The notes: generated by a model not told the origin, from the sequence alone. 64,000 nt of DNA from Metabacillus niabensis (GCF_020524345.1 NZ_JAIVLH010000008.1:149368-213367), one strand, 5' to 3'. Counted from the stretch's first letter, positions 17,416-28,686 are shown. A program made the numbers and translations.

Positions 17416-17694
17416 TTATCCACAGAACTTATCCACAATTTTCGAAATTTATCCACAATATTGATTGTAACTATTCTCCAACTACATATATAGCTGGTCT
17501 TTCGCATATTTGGCATCTTGTGGATAACTTTCCATCACCGTCAATTTTTTCTATTTCTGGTGCAGTTTCCTTTTCATCCACATACATATCTATAGCTAAT
17601 TCAATATGTTCTTCACAACAATACATTTTCTTATATCCTCCTTATCCACAAGTGGATAGTTTATTATTTAGTTTACCCTTAATAGTTGTCCACA
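17416..17694. promoter_or_regulatory. DnaA-box cluster upstream of rlmH
   Basis: Perfect TTATCCACA boxes occur at 17416, 17429, 17449 and 17642, an inverted perfect box (TGTGGATAA) at 17519 and near-perfect boxes at 17651 and 17686. A DnaA-binding cluster near yydA (rlmH) is known in Bacillus subtilis, so this is probably its counterpart. It may titrate DnaA or regulate neighbouring genes. Confidence 0.8.
17471..17626 (-). CDS. CxxH/CxxC small protein
   Basis: This is a 51-residue protein beginning MYCCEEHIE and ending CQICERPAIYVVGE. The CxxH...CxxC arrangement matches a small, uncharacterised Bacillus family named after this pattern and should bind zinc. AAGGAGG precedes the ATG at ideal distance. 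It lies between htrC and rlmH on the same strand, which is the usual place of this gene in Bacillus. Two DnaA boxes of the surrounding cluster fall inside or at the edge of it. Function is unknown. Confidence 0.85.
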   Translation of the reverse strand: MYCCEEHIELAIDMYVDEKETAPEIEKIDGDGKLSTRCQICERPAIYVVGE

Positions 17695-17699
17695 ACCTG

Positions 17700-17726
17700 A
17701 AAAAAAGAGAGCTAATTTTTAGCTCC
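17700..17726 (-). terminator. Terminator of the wal operon after htrC
   Basis: GAGCTAAAAATTAGCTC followed by TCTTTTTTT on the minus strand. It overlaps the stop codon of htrC. Confidence 0.8.
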
Positions 17727-18939
17727 CCATCATTTTCTCTTCTGCTAACTTCATCTTGCCAGACATCTTTTCACCGTTTCGATAGTAGATCACTTCAACA
17801 GAGTCACCAACATCTTGATCATAGAGGACTTTTCGTAATTCAATAATATCCTTTACTTTTTCTCCTGCAAATTCTGTGATCACATCAAATTCCTGTAACC
17901 CGGCTTGAGCTGCTGGTGATACTGGAACAACACTCATCACGATGACACCATCTGTAACATCTTCAGCTAGCTTTAATGTCTGCTCTTTATGGTAACTGGA
18001 AACCTCATTTAGCGATCTCATACCAATTCCTATAAATGGACGTCTTACCTCGCTATATTTTTCAAGATCCTCGATAATTGGGATGGCATGATTTGCCGGG
18101 ATCGATAGGCCGATACCTTCAACTGCTGATTGAGCTATTTTCATGGAATTAATTCCAATCACTTTTCCATCTAAGTTGATAAGAGCTCCACCGCTATTAC
18201 CAGGATTAATGGCCGCATCTGTTTGTAGTACTTCTGCATTCCAATCTACCTGACCGTCTCCATTTTCATCAATAGGAATTGCTCTCTCTGTTCCTGAAAT
18301 AATTCCTTGTGTTACGGAACCGGAAAACTGCAATCCAAGTGGATTTCCAATGGCAATAACAGGTTCACCGGGCTTAACTGCATCTGAATCACCAAACTCA
18401 GCTACTTTCTTAATCTTTTCACTATCCACTCTTAAAACTGCTAAATCTGTTAAAGCATCACTACCTAAAATTTCAGCAGGGACTCTTGTTCCATCACTAA
18501 GACTGATTTCAACTTGTGAAGCTCCTTCAATAACATGGTGATTTGTGACAACAAAGGCGTTTTTCCCTTCTTTTTTATAAATAACACCTGAGCCGGTACC
18601 AGCTTCACCTGTTTCATTCCAGAAACCGGCTTCCTGGAGATTGACAACACCTACAACTGCATCTGATACATTATCTACAATGTCTGTAATAGCTGAATTC
18701 ACATTGACTGATACATTTTTGGTTAATCCAGTTTGATTATCAGTTCCATTTTCTTGTTCTGTTGCCTCTTCACCCAGTTCCATATCATACGGAACAATTC
18801 TGGACAGGGTAGGTATAGCAAAATACATGAGCAATGCTCCTAATATTGCTCCGACGAATCCTGCTAAAAACCAGCCCCCACGGTTTCCCTTTTGCCTTTT
18901 AGCATTATAATTCTCATAATCTTGATCATAATAGCCCAT
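17719..18939 (-). CDS. htrC: HtrA/DegP-type membrane serine protease
   Basis: This is a 406-residue protein corresponding to YyxA/HtrC of Bacillus subtilis. A short cytoplasmic start with Tyr/Asn/Asp is followed by one membrane anchor (about residues 22-42). The trypsin-like domain has catalytic His (VTNHHVI), Asp (TDLAVLRV) and Ser (NPGNSGGAL). A PDZ domain follows (about 300-400). It degrades or guards misfolded proteins at the outer face of the membrane. ATG 18939 is preferred because AAAGGA is correctly spaced and because the family begins there; an upstream start at 18966 is less likely. It is the last gene of the walRKHIJ-htrC operon. Confidence 0.93.
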   Translation of the reverse strand: MGYYDQDYENYNAKRQKGNRGGWFLAGFVGAILGALLMYFAIPTLSRIVPYDMELGEEATEQENGTDNQTGLTKNVSVNVNSAITDIVDNVSDAVVGVVNLQEAGFWNETGEAGTGSGVIYKKEGKNAFVVTNHHVIEGASQVEISLSDGTRVPAEILGSDALTDLAVLRVDSEKIKKVAEFGDSDAVKPGEPVIAIGNPLGLQFSGSVTQGIISGTERAIPIDENGDGQVDWNAEVLQTDAAINPGNSGGALINLDGKVIGINSMKIAQSAVEGIGLSIPANHAIPIIEDLEKYSEVRRPFIGIGMRSLNEVSSYHKEQTLKLAEDVTDGVIVMSVVPVSPAAQAGLQEFDVITEFAGEKVKDIIELRKVLYDQDVGDSVEVIYYRNGEKMSGKMKLAEEKMMGS

Positions 18940-19044
18940 TATGCTCACCATTCCTTTCAAACACATTTTGAATAGTGTTTACCTAATCAACATTATTCTC
19001 TTGCTGTATGAAAATTAACCAAGATGATTGCGATTTAATAAAAT

Positions 19045-19839
19045 TTAAATTGCTACAAGCGTAGTTGGGGTAGATGGGTCTGTATCATATAAGTCAAACT
19101 GTTCACCAGTGATAAAGCCTTTACCAGCTAATGTTTGCTCAACAGACATTCTCGCTAAATCCTTCATATTGTTATCTTTACTTAAATGAGCTAAATAAAT
19201 TCGTTTTGTTGAATCACCGATTACATCCATCATAGCTATTGCTGCGTCTTCATTTGAAACATGTCCCACATCACTTAAAATGCGTCGTTTAATGCTCCAA
19301 GGGTAGTGTCCCATTTGAAGCATTGAAACATCATGATTGCTCTCAAAAACAAAGGCATCTGCATTGCGGATCGTGCCCTTCATTTTATCACTCACATAGC
19401 CTGTGTCTGTGATTAATGCAAGCTTCTTCCCCTCATGATGAAAGACGAAAAACATTGGCTCTGCTGCATCATGTGAAACACCAAATGATTCAATATCCAA
19501 TGAACCAAATGATTTTACTGACCCTGTTTGAAAAACAAACTTTTGATCTGTTGAAATTTCTCCAATTAATCCATTCATCGCTTGCCATGTTTTTTCATTT
19601 GCATAAATCGGAAGCTTGTGTTTTCTGGCTAGCACACCTAATCCCTTAATATGATCACTATGTTCATGTGTAACCAGAATACCTGAAAGATTTTTTATAT
19701 CTCGACCTATTTGCTCAAATAAGTTTGTCATTTGTTTTCCGCTTAATCCTGCATCAACTAGAAATGCCTGACCATTTGCTTCAACATAAATCGCATTCCC
19801 CGTACTACCGCTTGCTAGGACACTAAACTGCAAGCTCAT
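19045..19839 (-). CDS. walJ: Metallo-beta-lactamase fold hydrolase WalJ
   Basis: This is a 264-residue MBL-fold protein (YycJ). The metal-binding motif THEHSDH, the FLVDAGLS strand and downstream His residues (HVSNED, AHLSKD) are all present. Members are 5'-3' DNA exonuclease-like; the gene has been linked with coordination of cell division and DNA replication. The start ATG 19839 has GAGGAG eight bases upstream; a GTG at 19848 is too close to it. It follows walI by 20 bases in the wal operon. Confidence 0.95.
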   Translation of the reverse strand: MSLQFSVLASGSTGNAIYVEANGQAFLVDAGLSGKQMTNLFEQIGRDIKNLSGILVTHEHSDHIKGLGVLARKHKLPIYANEKTWQAMNGLIGEISTDQKFVFQTGSVKSFGSLDIESFGVSHDAAEPMFFVFHHEGKKLALITDTGYVSDKMKGTIRNADAFVFESNHDVSMLQMGHYPWSIKRRILSDVGHVSNEDAAIAMMDVIGDSTKRIYLAHLSKDNNMKDLARMSVEQTLAGKGFITGEQFDLYDTDPSTPTTLVAI

Positions 19840-19859
19840 ATTCGTCACTCCTCTATTCC

Positions 19860-20690
19860 CTATTCCGTTAACTGTAAAGGTTTCCCTTCTAAAGCATTCA
19901 CATAGTAATCTTCTCTATCTTCATCTTCTTTTTCGACTATAAGATGCCAGGTCGGCGCTAATATTTGTTGGTTAGAAAGAGGGCTGTGGGTATAGTATCC
20001 ATACTCTATCTTTACTACTTGACTATTTGGAGGTAAATAATTTTTATTATATAGCGCCTCAATTGCCTTTAAAGCAGTGATAGCTGCTTCTTTCTCTTCT
20101 ACTTCTTTTATTTGTTCTAACATAGATTGCTCATAGCTAATAATTTCATTATCTTCATTAAGATGCAAAACAACCATTCCGATATGATCATCTTCTGATT
20201 GAAAAATAGTTCGATTATTATAACTCTGAATACATATTATAGAATTCATTTCTTCATCTGTATACCAATAATGATACAGCTCACCAGAAATAATATTATC
20301 TTTCAGGAATTGTGTGATTTTACTCTCTGTGTTTACATCCGGCAATGGAAAAGGCTTATCCAATAACATAGTCAGTGTTCGAAATGATTGATCTTCTTCA
20401 AAATTTACATTAGGAAGTTCAATTGTTTGACCTTTCAGTTTTGCTACTTCTTCTATTGTAAAATCCTTACTTTTTGCTGTAATATAAAAGCTATTTTTAA
20501 TATCATCGGGTAAGTCATCAGGGTATTCAATTCCCTCTGCATCCAGCCTTTCCTCAATCGTTGCTTCCTGAATAATCGTATAATCAGATTTATCTTGGAG
20601 CTCAAAGAATTCCATTGCTAAATAGATATCTAAGATTAGAAAGGCAAGGATAAAAATGGTCTTTGTTTTACTCCAATCCACTTTTATCAC
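19860..20690 (-). CDS. walI: WalRK regulator WalI
   Basis: This is a 276-residue protein with one N-terminal membrane segment (residues about 8-26, [16 protein letters not shown]) and a large extracytoplasmic part (YycI family). With WalH it binds the membrane part of WalK and adjusts its kinase activity. It overlaps the end of walH by 23 bases, so the two are translationally coupled. The assignment rests on position, size, topology and the typical YYVNALEG end region. Confidence 0.93.
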   Translation of the reverse strand: MIKVDWSKTKTIFILAFLILDIYLAMEFFELQDKSDYTIIQEATIEERLDAEGIEYPDDLPDDIKNSFYITAKSKDFTIEEVAKLKGQTIELPNVNFEEDQSFRTLTMLLDKPFPLPDVNTESKITQFLKDNIISGELYHYWYTDEEMNSIICIQSYNNRTIFQSEDDHIGMVVLHLNEDNEIISYEQSMLEQIKEVEEKEAAITALKAIEALYNKNYLPPNSQVVKIEYGYYTHSPLSNQQILAPTWHLIVEKEDEDREDYYVNALEGKPLQLTE

Positions 20691-22011
20691 CCCTTTGCTG
20701 GCCGTCTATTTTTAGAACTCTTCCATCTTTCAATTCAACACACCAATATGGAGTAATTTTCACAAACCGTTGATCAGTATCTCCTCCTAGTTCATACATG
20801 ATATACATATCTTTAACTTCCTTTATATCAATGGATGAGTCCTGGGATAGTGTATTAACCAATTCATGCCCCGACATTAGTGTTACTGTGTAATTATTTG
20901 TTGGTATGTTTTTCATAAGTTGATATGATGGACGTTTATAAATAGATATTTCATTTTGACTCCATTGTTGAGAGATAATCGTTGGTCCGAAAAATTCCTC
21001 ATCTGATTCAAATACAGGAATGGATTGGATAGACATAATATATTTAATTTCTTGATTCAGCTCATTTATCTTATATAAAATATAATCATCTGTCCAACCA
21101 CCATGATCATTTAGATAATCAATACTTTGGCTGACAAGAGCACTGCTTTCAAGAAAGCTCGTATCTCTCAGTGTAGGATTCACGAATTCGACCTTATGTT
21201 CGCTTGAATAAAGATTTAGCTCCCTCCAGCTATCTGTATAGCGATTTCTTAATGAATTGACATCTTGTTTTACATTTTGAGGATTACTAAATAATGCATT
21301 TTTAAAAGCAGATCCATCAATTTCATCTGTAACATATTCAAAGCTATCGACATTCACTTCATTCTCAGGTAATAAAATCTCAACATTGCCTTCTCCACCA
21401 TAAGCAAAGAATGGAGATAATTCATTTCTTTGCTTATAAATGTCTGCGACAAACTCATTAGCATCTGTAAGATTAACAGAAGTTTCAACAATTTTTTGCG
21501 TATTACTTGACACAAAATATACCTTTTGAACTTCCTTTTCCTGTGGAACATTTAAATAGATTCGATCAAATGAAAGATCCAATGTTGATTCTGTCTCCCA
21601 CTTAAACATTGCTGCAAATGTTTCAAAGGGAATCACATCAAGAAATCGAAGTTCTATTTTAGCTTCATCATTCCCATGTACCCAACTTGTAAAGTCTTCC
21701 TTTGTAAAGGTACGGGAAATCCGGTCACTACTTAAACTATAATCCCATTTTTGCATTTCCGACCAGAGGTTATTTATATATTGATTATCAAACGTACTGT
21801 AATGTTGCTGAGATGTATGCAGAAATAGCTTATTTGGTTTTATGGCCTGGTATAGCTCTCGTTCCTGATTACTAAGAGGAACACTTTCAACAAAACTATT
21901 ATTTTGAAGTTCTTCAAAAGGCGGCTGTGAATTCCATAAATTCCATGTGAAAAATAAACTAATTCCAACTAGTATCGTTAATAGCACACTTTTTATTGAC
22001 TCTTTATTCAT
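20668..22011 (-). CDS. walH: WalRK regulator WalH
   Basis: This is a 447-residue protein with a single N-terminal membrane anchor (KSVLLTILVGISLFFTWNLW) and a long outer domain (YycH family). It forms a complex with WalI and WalK and restrains the kinase. The start is taken at ATG 22011, inside the last codons of walK (overlap of 4 bases); a GTG six bases earlier is possible. Order and overlap match the Bacillus wal operon. Confidence 0.93.
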   Translation of the reverse strand: MNKESIKSVLLTILVGISLFFTWNLWNSQPPFEELQNNSFVESVPLSNQERELYQAIKPNKLFLHTSQQHYSTFDNQYINNLWSEMQKWDYSLSSDRISRTFTKEDFTSWVHGNDEAKIELRFLDVIPFETFAAMFKWETESTLDLSFDRIYLNVPQEKEVQKVYFVSSNTQKIVETSVNLTDANEFVADIYKQRNELSPFFAYGGEGNVEILLPENEVNVDSFEYVTDEIDGSAFKNALFSNPQNVKQDVNSLRNRYTDSWRELNLYSSEHKVEFVNPTLRDTSFLESSALVSQSIDYLNDHGGWTDDYILYKINELNQEIKYIMSIQSIPVFESDEEFFGPTIISQQWSQNEISIYKRPSYQLMKNIPTNNYTVTLMSGHELVNTLSQDSSIDIKEVKDMYIMYELGGDTDQRFVKITPYWCVELKDGRVLKIDGQQRGDKSGLE

Positions 22012-23831
22012 TCCCACTCATCCTCTTGTTCCGGATTGTATGGCAGAGTAAAGAACACAGTTGTTCCTGAACCTTCCTTACTTTGTGCCCATATATCTCC
22101 TCCATGTGCTTGAACCATTTCCTTTGCAATCGCTAAACCTAAGCCTGTTCCTCCAAGCTTACGAGTACGAGCTTTATCAACACGGTAGAAACGATCAAAG
22201 ATTTTATTTACACTATCCTTTGGAATCCCTACACCTTCATCTCTCACACGGATTTGGATTTCTGATGGAAGTATATCAATGGTGAAGGTTACCTTTCCGC
22301 CTTCTGGTGAGTACTTCAATGCATTAGAAATGATATTATCTAGCACTTGAGTAATTTTATCTGTATCTATCTCAACATAAAGAGGTTCTTTTGGGATATT
22401 CCGAATAAATGTTACATGTTGAGATATAGTCATCTCAAATCGATCAATAATTTTCTGGAAGAAATCCGTAAAGTTAATCCAGTCTTTTGTTAATTGATAA
22501 TCTGTTCGATCAAGCTTTGATAACTGTAATAAATCATTGACTAGGCGAATCATTCGCTCGGTCTCTGTTTGGGTCACATGTAAAAACTGTGGTGCAATCT
22601 CTTGATCCTTCCATGCTCCATCTGCCAATGCTTCTAAATAACTTCTCATGGTTGTAAGAGGAGTACGCAACTCGTGAGATACATTAGCAACAAATTCTCT
22701 TCTTTCCTGATCAATCTTCTCTTGTTCTGTAATATCATACAAAACGGCAATTAAACCATCTGTTTTACCCATTTCTTTTTGAATAACAGAAAAGCTGACT
22801 CGTAAAATAAACGGGCGTTCAACTGTTCCTGTATCCAATACCAGTGATTCTTGCTCCTCAATTAAGCTCTCGAATGTATACTCATCACTGATTCCCAGTA
22901 ACTCTGTAATCGTAGCTTGCTGTACCGTTCCACGTGAAACATTTAGCATTTCTAGTGCAGGATTATTAATTAGAATGACTCGACCCTCACGATTTGTTGC
23001 GATAACACCATCAGTCATATGAGCTATTACAGACGCTAGTTTCTTTCGTTCCCCTTCTGTTGTTGCTTGTGCATCTTCCAGTTTTTCTGTTAAATAGTTA
23101 AAGGTAATCGCAAGTTGACCAATCTCATCTTCACCATATACTTTTACTTTTCGCGAGAAATTACCATTGGCTAACTCGATTGCCTGCTTTCTCATATCAG
23201 ACATTGGTCTAGTAATCGTTCTTGCCAAAAATATACCCAGTGCTGCAGTAATTGCTAATGAAATCACAGTACCTGTCGCTAGTATTTTGTTTATAATACT
23301 CATTTGTTTAAAGACTTCTTCCATTGAGGCCATAACATAAACTGCGCCAATTGTTTGGTTGTTATGGTTCACAGGAACTGTAATAATCCTAACACGGCTG
23401 TTTGTCTCGTTATGAAAGCCTAGTCCCGTATAATCAAGTCCTACTAATGCACGACGAACAGACTCTAATGTTGTTTTCTTCCCTACAATATCCTGATTAC
23501 TACTAGATGTGGCAACAACCGTTTTGTTTATATCAATAACACGAACCTCTATGATCTCCTCAGTAAGGAAGTCCCGAAATATTGACATAATTTCACTGTT
23601 AACGGTCTTCCCATCTGTGTACTCTTTAGGATCTCGGGACATTTCCTGTTCGATATTATAAACCAACAGGCTAACTCGTTTTGTTAAGGAAGTCTCGAAG
23701 TTGGTTTTTAAGGATGTTTCCAATTCTTTCACAAAGTAAACACCAATAATTTGCATGGCTAACATGATTAGGAGTACGTAAACAGTAACAAACTTAAAAT
23801 GAATAGATTGAAAAAACCTTACTCTCTTCAT
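22008..23831 (-). CDS. walK: Sensor histidine kinase WalK
   Basis: This is a 607-residue kinase. Two membrane helices (about 12-32 and 180-202) flank an extracellular PAS-like domain. HAMP, cytoplasmic PAS (about 265-365), HisKA with H-box VSHELRTPLTT and a HATPase domain (N-box NALKYSPEGG, DEGVGIPKD, GGTGLGLAI) follow in order. It phosphorylates WalR in response to cell-wall (lipid II or cleavage product) status and is essential in most Bacilli. It follows walR by four bases. A parS-like site lies within the gene at 22926. Confidence 0.98.
   Translation of the reverse strand: MKRVRFFQSIHFKFVTVYVLLIMLAMQIIGVYFVKELETSLKTNFETSLTKRVSLLVYNIEQEMSRDPKEYTDGKTVNSEIMSIFRDFLTEEIIEVRVIDINKTVVATSSSNQDIVGKKTTLESVRRALVGLDYTGLGFHNETNSRVRIITVPVNHNNQTIGAVYVMASMEEVFKQMSIINKILATGTVISLAITAALGIFLARTITRPMSDMRKQAIELANGNFSRKVKVYGEDEIGQLAITFNYLTEKLEDAQATTEGERKKLASVIAHMTDGVIATNREGRVILINNPALEMLNVSRGTVQQATITELLGISDEYTFESLIEEQESLVLDTGTVERPFILRVSFSVIQKEMGKTDGLIAVLYDITEQEKIDQERREFVANVSHELRTPLTTMRSYLEALADGAWKDQEIAPQFLHVTQTETERMIRLVNDLLQLSKLDRTDYQLTKDWINFTDFFQKIIDRFEMTISQHVTFIRNIPKEPLYVEIDTDKITQVLDNIISNALKYSPEGGKVTFTIDILPSEIQIRVRDEGVGIPKDSVNKIFDRFYRVDKARTRKLGGTGLGLAIAKEMVQAHGGDIWAQSKEGSGTTVFFTLPYNPEQEDEWE
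22926..22941. promoter_or_regulatory. parS-like site inside walK
   Basis: CGTTCCACGTGAAACA matches the Bacillus parS consensus TGTTNCACGTGAAACA at all but the first base. ParB (Spo0J) sites cluster around the origin and often lie inside genes. Confidence 0.7.
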
Positions 23832-23835
23832 ATCT

Positions 23836-24543
23836 TTAATCCTGTTCTGATTGCTTTAAGTAATAGCCTACTCCACGTCTAGTTACGATCCAGGTCGGAT
23901 GGCTCGGATTATCTTCGATTTTTTCCCTTAAGCGTCGAACAGTGACATCGACTGTTCTTACATCACCAAAATAATCATAGCCCCATACTGTTTGTAATAG
24001 ATGCTCACGTGTCATAACCTGTCCAATATGTTGTGCGAGATAATGAAGCAACTCAAACTCACGATGTGTTAATTCAATTGTTTCTCCTCTTTTTGATACA
24101 ACATAAGCGTCAGGATGTATAACAAGTGATCCAATTGAAATTTCGTTTGAAGCACCTTTTGCTTCATTTGAATCATTCGCTTGCTGTCTACGTAAGTTTG
24201 CTTTTACCCTAGCCAATAATTCCCGTGTACTAAATGGCTTTGTTACATAATCATCAGCACCTAATTCCAGACCGAGTACTTTATCAATCTCTGAGTCCTT
24301 TGCGGTTAACATAATGATTGGCATTTCATGTTTTTTTCTCACTTCTCGACAGACTTCCATTCCATCTTTGTTTGGTAGCATAATGTCCAGTAAGATAAGA
24401 TCAGGATTTATTTCTTCAACCATTTCTATTGCCTGGTTTCCATCATATGCACAGTAAACCGCATACCCTTCTTTTTTAAGGTTAAATTGTAAAATATCTG
24501 CAATCGGTTTTTCATCATCTACAACTAATATCTTCTTTTCCAT
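23836..24543 (-). CDS. walR: Response regulator WalR
   Basis: This is a 235-residue OmpR/PhoB-type regulator. The receiver domain carries the acidic pair DDE near residue 10, phospho-acceptor Asp53 (LILLDIMLP), Thr (MLTAKD) and Lys (VTKPFS). The C-terminal winged helix ends with RRLREKIE...RRGVGYYL. It controls autolysin and cell-wall genes. It is the first gene of the wal operon; a short palindrome lies in the leader region upstream. Confidence 0.98.
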   Translation of the reverse strand: MEKKILVVDDEKPIADILQFNLKKEGYAVYCAYDGNQAIEMVEEINPDLILLDIMLPNKDGMEVCREVRKKHEMPIIMLTAKDSEIDKVLGLELGADDYVTKPFSTRELLARVKANLRRQQANDSNEAKGASNEISIGSLVIHPDAYVVSKRGETIELTHREFELLHYLAQHIGQVMTREHLLQTVWGYDYFGDVRTVDVTVRRLREKIEDNPSHPTWIVTRRGVGYYLKQSEQD

Positions 24544-24610
24544 ATTCTCGCCCCTTTAATTTATATATTCCATATATTTATCTTACGTTTGATTTCGAAG
24601 TATTAAGGAT

Positions 24611-24625
24611 ATGTGATCATCACAT
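24611..24625. promoter_or_regulatory. Short palindrome upstream of walR
   Basis: ATGTGA-TCA-TCACAT is a perfect 6-base inverted repeat about 70 bases before the walR start. It could be an operator of a dimeric regulator; no specific protein is indicated. Confidence 0.35.
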
Positions 24626-24740
24626 CTATTTAAATGTACCATGTTCAAAGAATAGAATCATCTTTTTCAAAGATTCCCTTCTATATTTTAGTTTATTATA
24701 GGTTTACCTGTGGTATAAAAATAATAATAACTTAAATAGA

Positions 24741-24782
24741 AAAAAGGGACTGACCTAAATAGTAAGTGTGTCAGACCCTTTC
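24741..24782 (-). terminator. Terminator of the M23 peptidase gene
   Basis: On the minus strand AAAGGGTCTGAC pairs with GTCAGTCCCTTT and is followed by more T. It lies ten bases past the stop codon at 24793. Confidence 0.85.
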
Positions 24783-24792
24783 TATCATTTTA

Positions 24793-26235
24793 TTATAAAT
24801 AGTCTTGAGGATTTTTGAGGTTTCCATCTTCATAAACTTCAAAGTGAAGGTGAATTCCAGTCGAATTTCCTGTTGACCCCATCACACCCAGCTTCTGTCC
24901 TTGTGATACAACTTGTCCTACACTGACAGAGATCGAGCTCAAATGTGCATAAACAGTTCTCATTCCGTTGTTATGATCAATGACAACTTTATTCCCATAA
25001 CCGCCATTATATCCTGCTGATATAACCGTTCCGTTATCCGCTGCTTTTATTGTACGATCACTAGGTCTTGCTATGTCAATTCCCTTATGTAGCTTGCCCC
25101 ATCGCTGTCCAAGTCCACTGGAAATATAACCACCTACTGCCGGCCATGCCAGATCACCGGTGCCTCTTGAAGGAATGACCTTCGTACCTTTTATAATAAT
25201 TTCGTTTAATGATTCCTTTAGTACTTTTTCAGATAATATCTCTTGCTTAATCTCAGAACCGTTTTGTTTTGTCATACTATAATGAATCAAGCTTTCTCCA
25301 TCTACACCTTCTTGAGAAACTTTCTCTTCTCCCTTAGGCATGGAGTCGTCTTCTTTTATTTCAGTTTTATAGGCAATCGTTTCCTTCTCAGAAACTTCCT
25401 CTTTCACTTGCACCATTACAAATGGCTGTAACTCAGTTACATTTAAAAATTCACCTGGTTTGATAACCGAGTCTTCTTTAAGTTCTGGATTAAGTTCTAA
25501 TAGCTCTTCAAGAGAAAGATCATGTTTAGATGCAATTTCTCCAAGAACATCATTCTCCTGCACCTCATATTTCTTGTCAATAGGGGTTCCTTTTTCTAGG
25601 AGATTTAATCCTTGCTCAGAAGTCATAATCTTATTAGGTAATACTTTTTTGGTTTCCATTGTAACATCTTCTGTAAATGAAACCTCGGTAATGCGGGATT
25701 GCCCTTCTTCAAGTGCAGGTAATGGTTGATTTACTTGACGAGAAGCTAATTCATCTAAAGCTTCCTTTGGAACAAATTTCTGTTTATATTCTTCTAACAC
25801 CTTCTCAGCATTAGAATGGTCTTGAAAAGCTGCGACTTCTTGACCATTGATGCTCAAGACAGTCCCTTCCACTACAACATCAAGCTCTTTTTCCAAATTT
25901 CCCACAACTTCTGCATTATTAAAAACAGGTCGGAACATTTTTTCAGGAATGATCTCAATATCTTCGACTGTTAGTTGAAAATCTTTATATTTATCTATTA
26001 CTTTATTAATTTTTGATGTACTAAGCTCTTCTATAACATCTTGATTATCAACTGTCCCCATATACTTACCCTCATGATAGATATGGTAAACAGACACTAA
26101 AGAATCTTCAGCTTGAGCATGAACCCCAAAGAGTAAGGTCGTCACTAAAACCATACCCATAGTAAGCTTTTTAAAAGGTGAACGCTTTTCGACTGGTTTT
26201 CCTTCATTCAGCGCTCTAAAAGAACGTTTAAACAA
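24793..26235 (-). CDS. M23 peptidase with LysM and G5 domains
   Basis: This is a 480-residue secreted or membrane-anchored peptidoglycan hydrolase. A basic start is followed by a hydrophobic segment (about 25-42, ending HAQAED), either signal peptide or anchor. A long stalk region follows, then a LysM domain (about 223-268, YEVQENDVLGEIASKH), a G5 domain (about 275-345) and a C-terminal LytM/M23 domain with HKGID, a central His (VYAHLS) and HLHFEV, the zinc ligands. It should cut peptide cross-links in the wall. The gene stands alone between the tRNA cluster and walR. Its position beside the wall-control operon suggests WalR regulation, but no perfect WalR site is seen. Confidence 0.92.
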   Translation of the reverse strand: MFKRSFRALNEGKPVEKRSPFKKLTMGMVLVTTLLFGVHAQAEDSLVSVYHIYHEGKYMGTVDNQDVIEELSTSKINKVIDKYKDFQLTVEDIEIIPEKMFRPVFNNAEVVGNLEKELDVVVEGTVLSINGQEVAAFQDHSNAEKVLEEYKQKFVPKEALDELASRQVNQPLPALEEGQSRITEVSFTEDVTMETKKVLPNKIMTSEQGLNLLEKGTPIDKKYEVQENDVLGEIASKHDLSLEELLELNPELKEDSVIKPGEFLNVTELQPFVMVQVKEEVSEKETIAYKTEIKEDDSMPKGEEKVSQEGVDGESLIHYSMTKQNGSEIKQEILSEKVLKESLNEIIIKGTKVIPSRGTGDLAWPAVGGYISSGLGQRWGKLHKGIDIARPSDRTIKAADNGTVISAGYNGGYGNKVVIDHNNGMRTVYAHLSSISVSVGQVVSQGQKLGVMGSTGNSTGIHLHFEVYEDGNLKNPQDYL

Positions 26236-26456
26236 TGGTATTTCCTCCTAAATCTATTAAGTAGAGCACGTTTAAACGCCTACTACTCCGAATTTACTCT
26301 TAAATACCGACAAAATTCACGTCATTTTACCCTTTACTAATTTAACACAGAATCTTTAATCGTACGGTTATTTCATCAAATTGTAATACTACTGTATTAT
26401 TGGATACAATTTTTGGTTATATTGTCGTATCATGGCATACTAAATTTTTTCCAAAA

Positions 26457-26490
26457 GAAAAGACATGAATCTTTAGATTCATGTCTTTTG
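26457..26490 (-). terminator. Terminator of the tRNA cluster
   Basis: AAAAGACATGAATC and GATTCATGTCTTTT form a perfect 14-base stem with a 4-base loop, followed by TTTTCTTTT on the minus strand. It lies directly after tRNA-Phe. Confidence 0.9.
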
Positions 26491-26492
26491 AG

Positions 26493-26565
26493 TGGCTCGG
26501 GACGGAATCGAACCGCCGACACATGGATTTTCAGTCCATTGCTCTACCAACTGAGCTACCGAGCC
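26493..26565 (-). tRNA. tRNA-Phe (GAA)
   Basis: This is a complete cloverleaf with acceptor stem GGCTCGG/CCGAGCC, D arm AGCTCAGTTGGTAGAGC, anticodon loop CTGAAAA and T arm GGTTCGATTCC. Unlike the other three tRNA genes of the cluster, the 3' CCA is not encoded; CTC follows the discriminator base. It is the last gene of the minus-strand cluster. Confidence 0.97.
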
Positions 26566-26746
26566 ATACTAAGTATACGGCTTCCACTAAGCTTCTAATC
26601 TCTTCGTCAGCTCCATTGCTTACATCCTCACGTATGGTCATACGCTCCGGTGCTCGCTCAGTCGCTTCCTCGACCTTCTCGCTTATTGAAACCCTCTTAC
26701 TCTTAAATTAATATCCACTAGTAAAGTTCAAAACATACTATGTAAA

Positions 26747-26823
26747 TGGCGGTCCGGACGGGACTCGAACCCGCGACCTCCTGCGTGACAGGCAGGCATT
26801 CTAACCAACTGAACTACCGGACC
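26747..26823 (-). tRNA. tRNA-Asp (GTC)
   Basis: This is a complete cloverleaf with acceptor stem GGTCCGG/CCGGACC, anticodon loop CTGTCAC and an encoded CCA. About 180 bases of spacer separate it from tRNA-Phe; the spacer shows no gene. Confidence 0.97.
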
Positions 26824-26855
26824 AATTTCTATATATATATGTTACATGTAAATAA

Positions 26856-26930
26856 TGGTGACCCATACGGGATTCGAACCCGTGTTACCGCCGTGAAAGG
26901 GCGGTGTCTTAACCGCTTGACCAATGGGCC
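26856..26930 (-). tRNA. tRNA-Glu (TTC)
   Basis: The cloverleaf has anticodon TTC (anticodon loop CTTTCAC), T loop GGTTCGAATCC and encoded CCA. It is separated from tRNA-Asp by 32 bases. Confidence 0.97.
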
Positions 26931-26950
26931 ACTGTTTTCTTAAAAAACAA

Positions 26951-27026
26951 TGGTGAGCCATGAAGGACTCGAACCTTCGACCCTCTGATTAAAAGTCAGA
27001 TGCTCTACCAACTGAGCTAATGGCTC
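26951..27026 (-). tRNA. tRNA-Lys (TTT)
   Basis: The cloverleaf has acceptor stem GAGCCAT, anticodon loop CTTTTAA and encoded CCA. It is the first complete tRNA gene of the cluster in the direction of transcription. Confidence 0.97.
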
Positions 27027-27143
27027 ATTTTATAATGAGAAGTACAATCTAGTTTTTCTGCTTGTTTCAGACACCCAAATCTCAGAAAGCTTATTCAAGG
27101 AGCATCTCGATTTGTATGCTGGAGTAACGCTTCGCAGTTTATT

Positions 27144-27175
27144 CGATCGTGCTCTACCAACTGAGCTAAGGCTCA
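27144..27175 (-). pseudogene. 5' fragment of a tRNA-Lys-like gene
   Basis: The minus strand reads GAGCCTTAGCTCAGTTGG, then TAGAGCACG, i.e. the acceptor 5' strand and D arm of a tRNA like the Lys gene 120 bases away. The anticodon and T arms are missing. It is probably left over from recombination within the cluster. Confidence 0.65.
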
Positions 27176-27284
27176 TTTTCATAAATGAGAAGTACACTTG
27201 CTAAAACATTCTGTCTTAACAGGACGAGATCTATCATATCATCATATAAACTACTTTACAATATGTTTTTGTAAAAAAATTATT

Positions 27285-27324
27285 TTTTTATAAAAATAAA
27301 AGAGGAGGGATAAATATCCCTCCA
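27285..27324 (-). terminator. Terminator of purA
   Basis: GGAGGGATA and TATCCCTCC form a tight hairpin followed by TCTTTTATTTTT on the minus strand, seven bases past the purA stop. Confidence 0.85.
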
Positions 27325-27330
27325 TTATCC

Positions 27331-28641
<1,311 letters not shown>

Positions 28642-28657
28642 CTATTCAAACATGTAT

Positions 28658-28686
28658 ATTTTAACAATCACAGAATTGAAAGTCAA
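28658..28686 (-). promoter_or_regulatory. purA promoter
   Basis: TTGACT and TAAAAT with 17 bases between them on the minus strand, a near-consensus sigma-A promoter about 40 bases before the start codon. Confidence 0.8.

Noticed and set aside
17412..17846. 144-residue plus-strand frame next to rlmH
   Set aside because: It runs antisense through the CxxH/CxxC gene, the terminator and the end of htrC.
26382..26398. WalR-like direct repeat TGTAAT-N5-TGTATT before the M23 peptidase gene
   Set aside because: One base off consensus, on the wrong strand relative to the gene and about 150 bases upstream.
26413..26943. Several open frames across the tRNA cluster
   Set aside because: They are translations of tRNA genes on the opposite strand.
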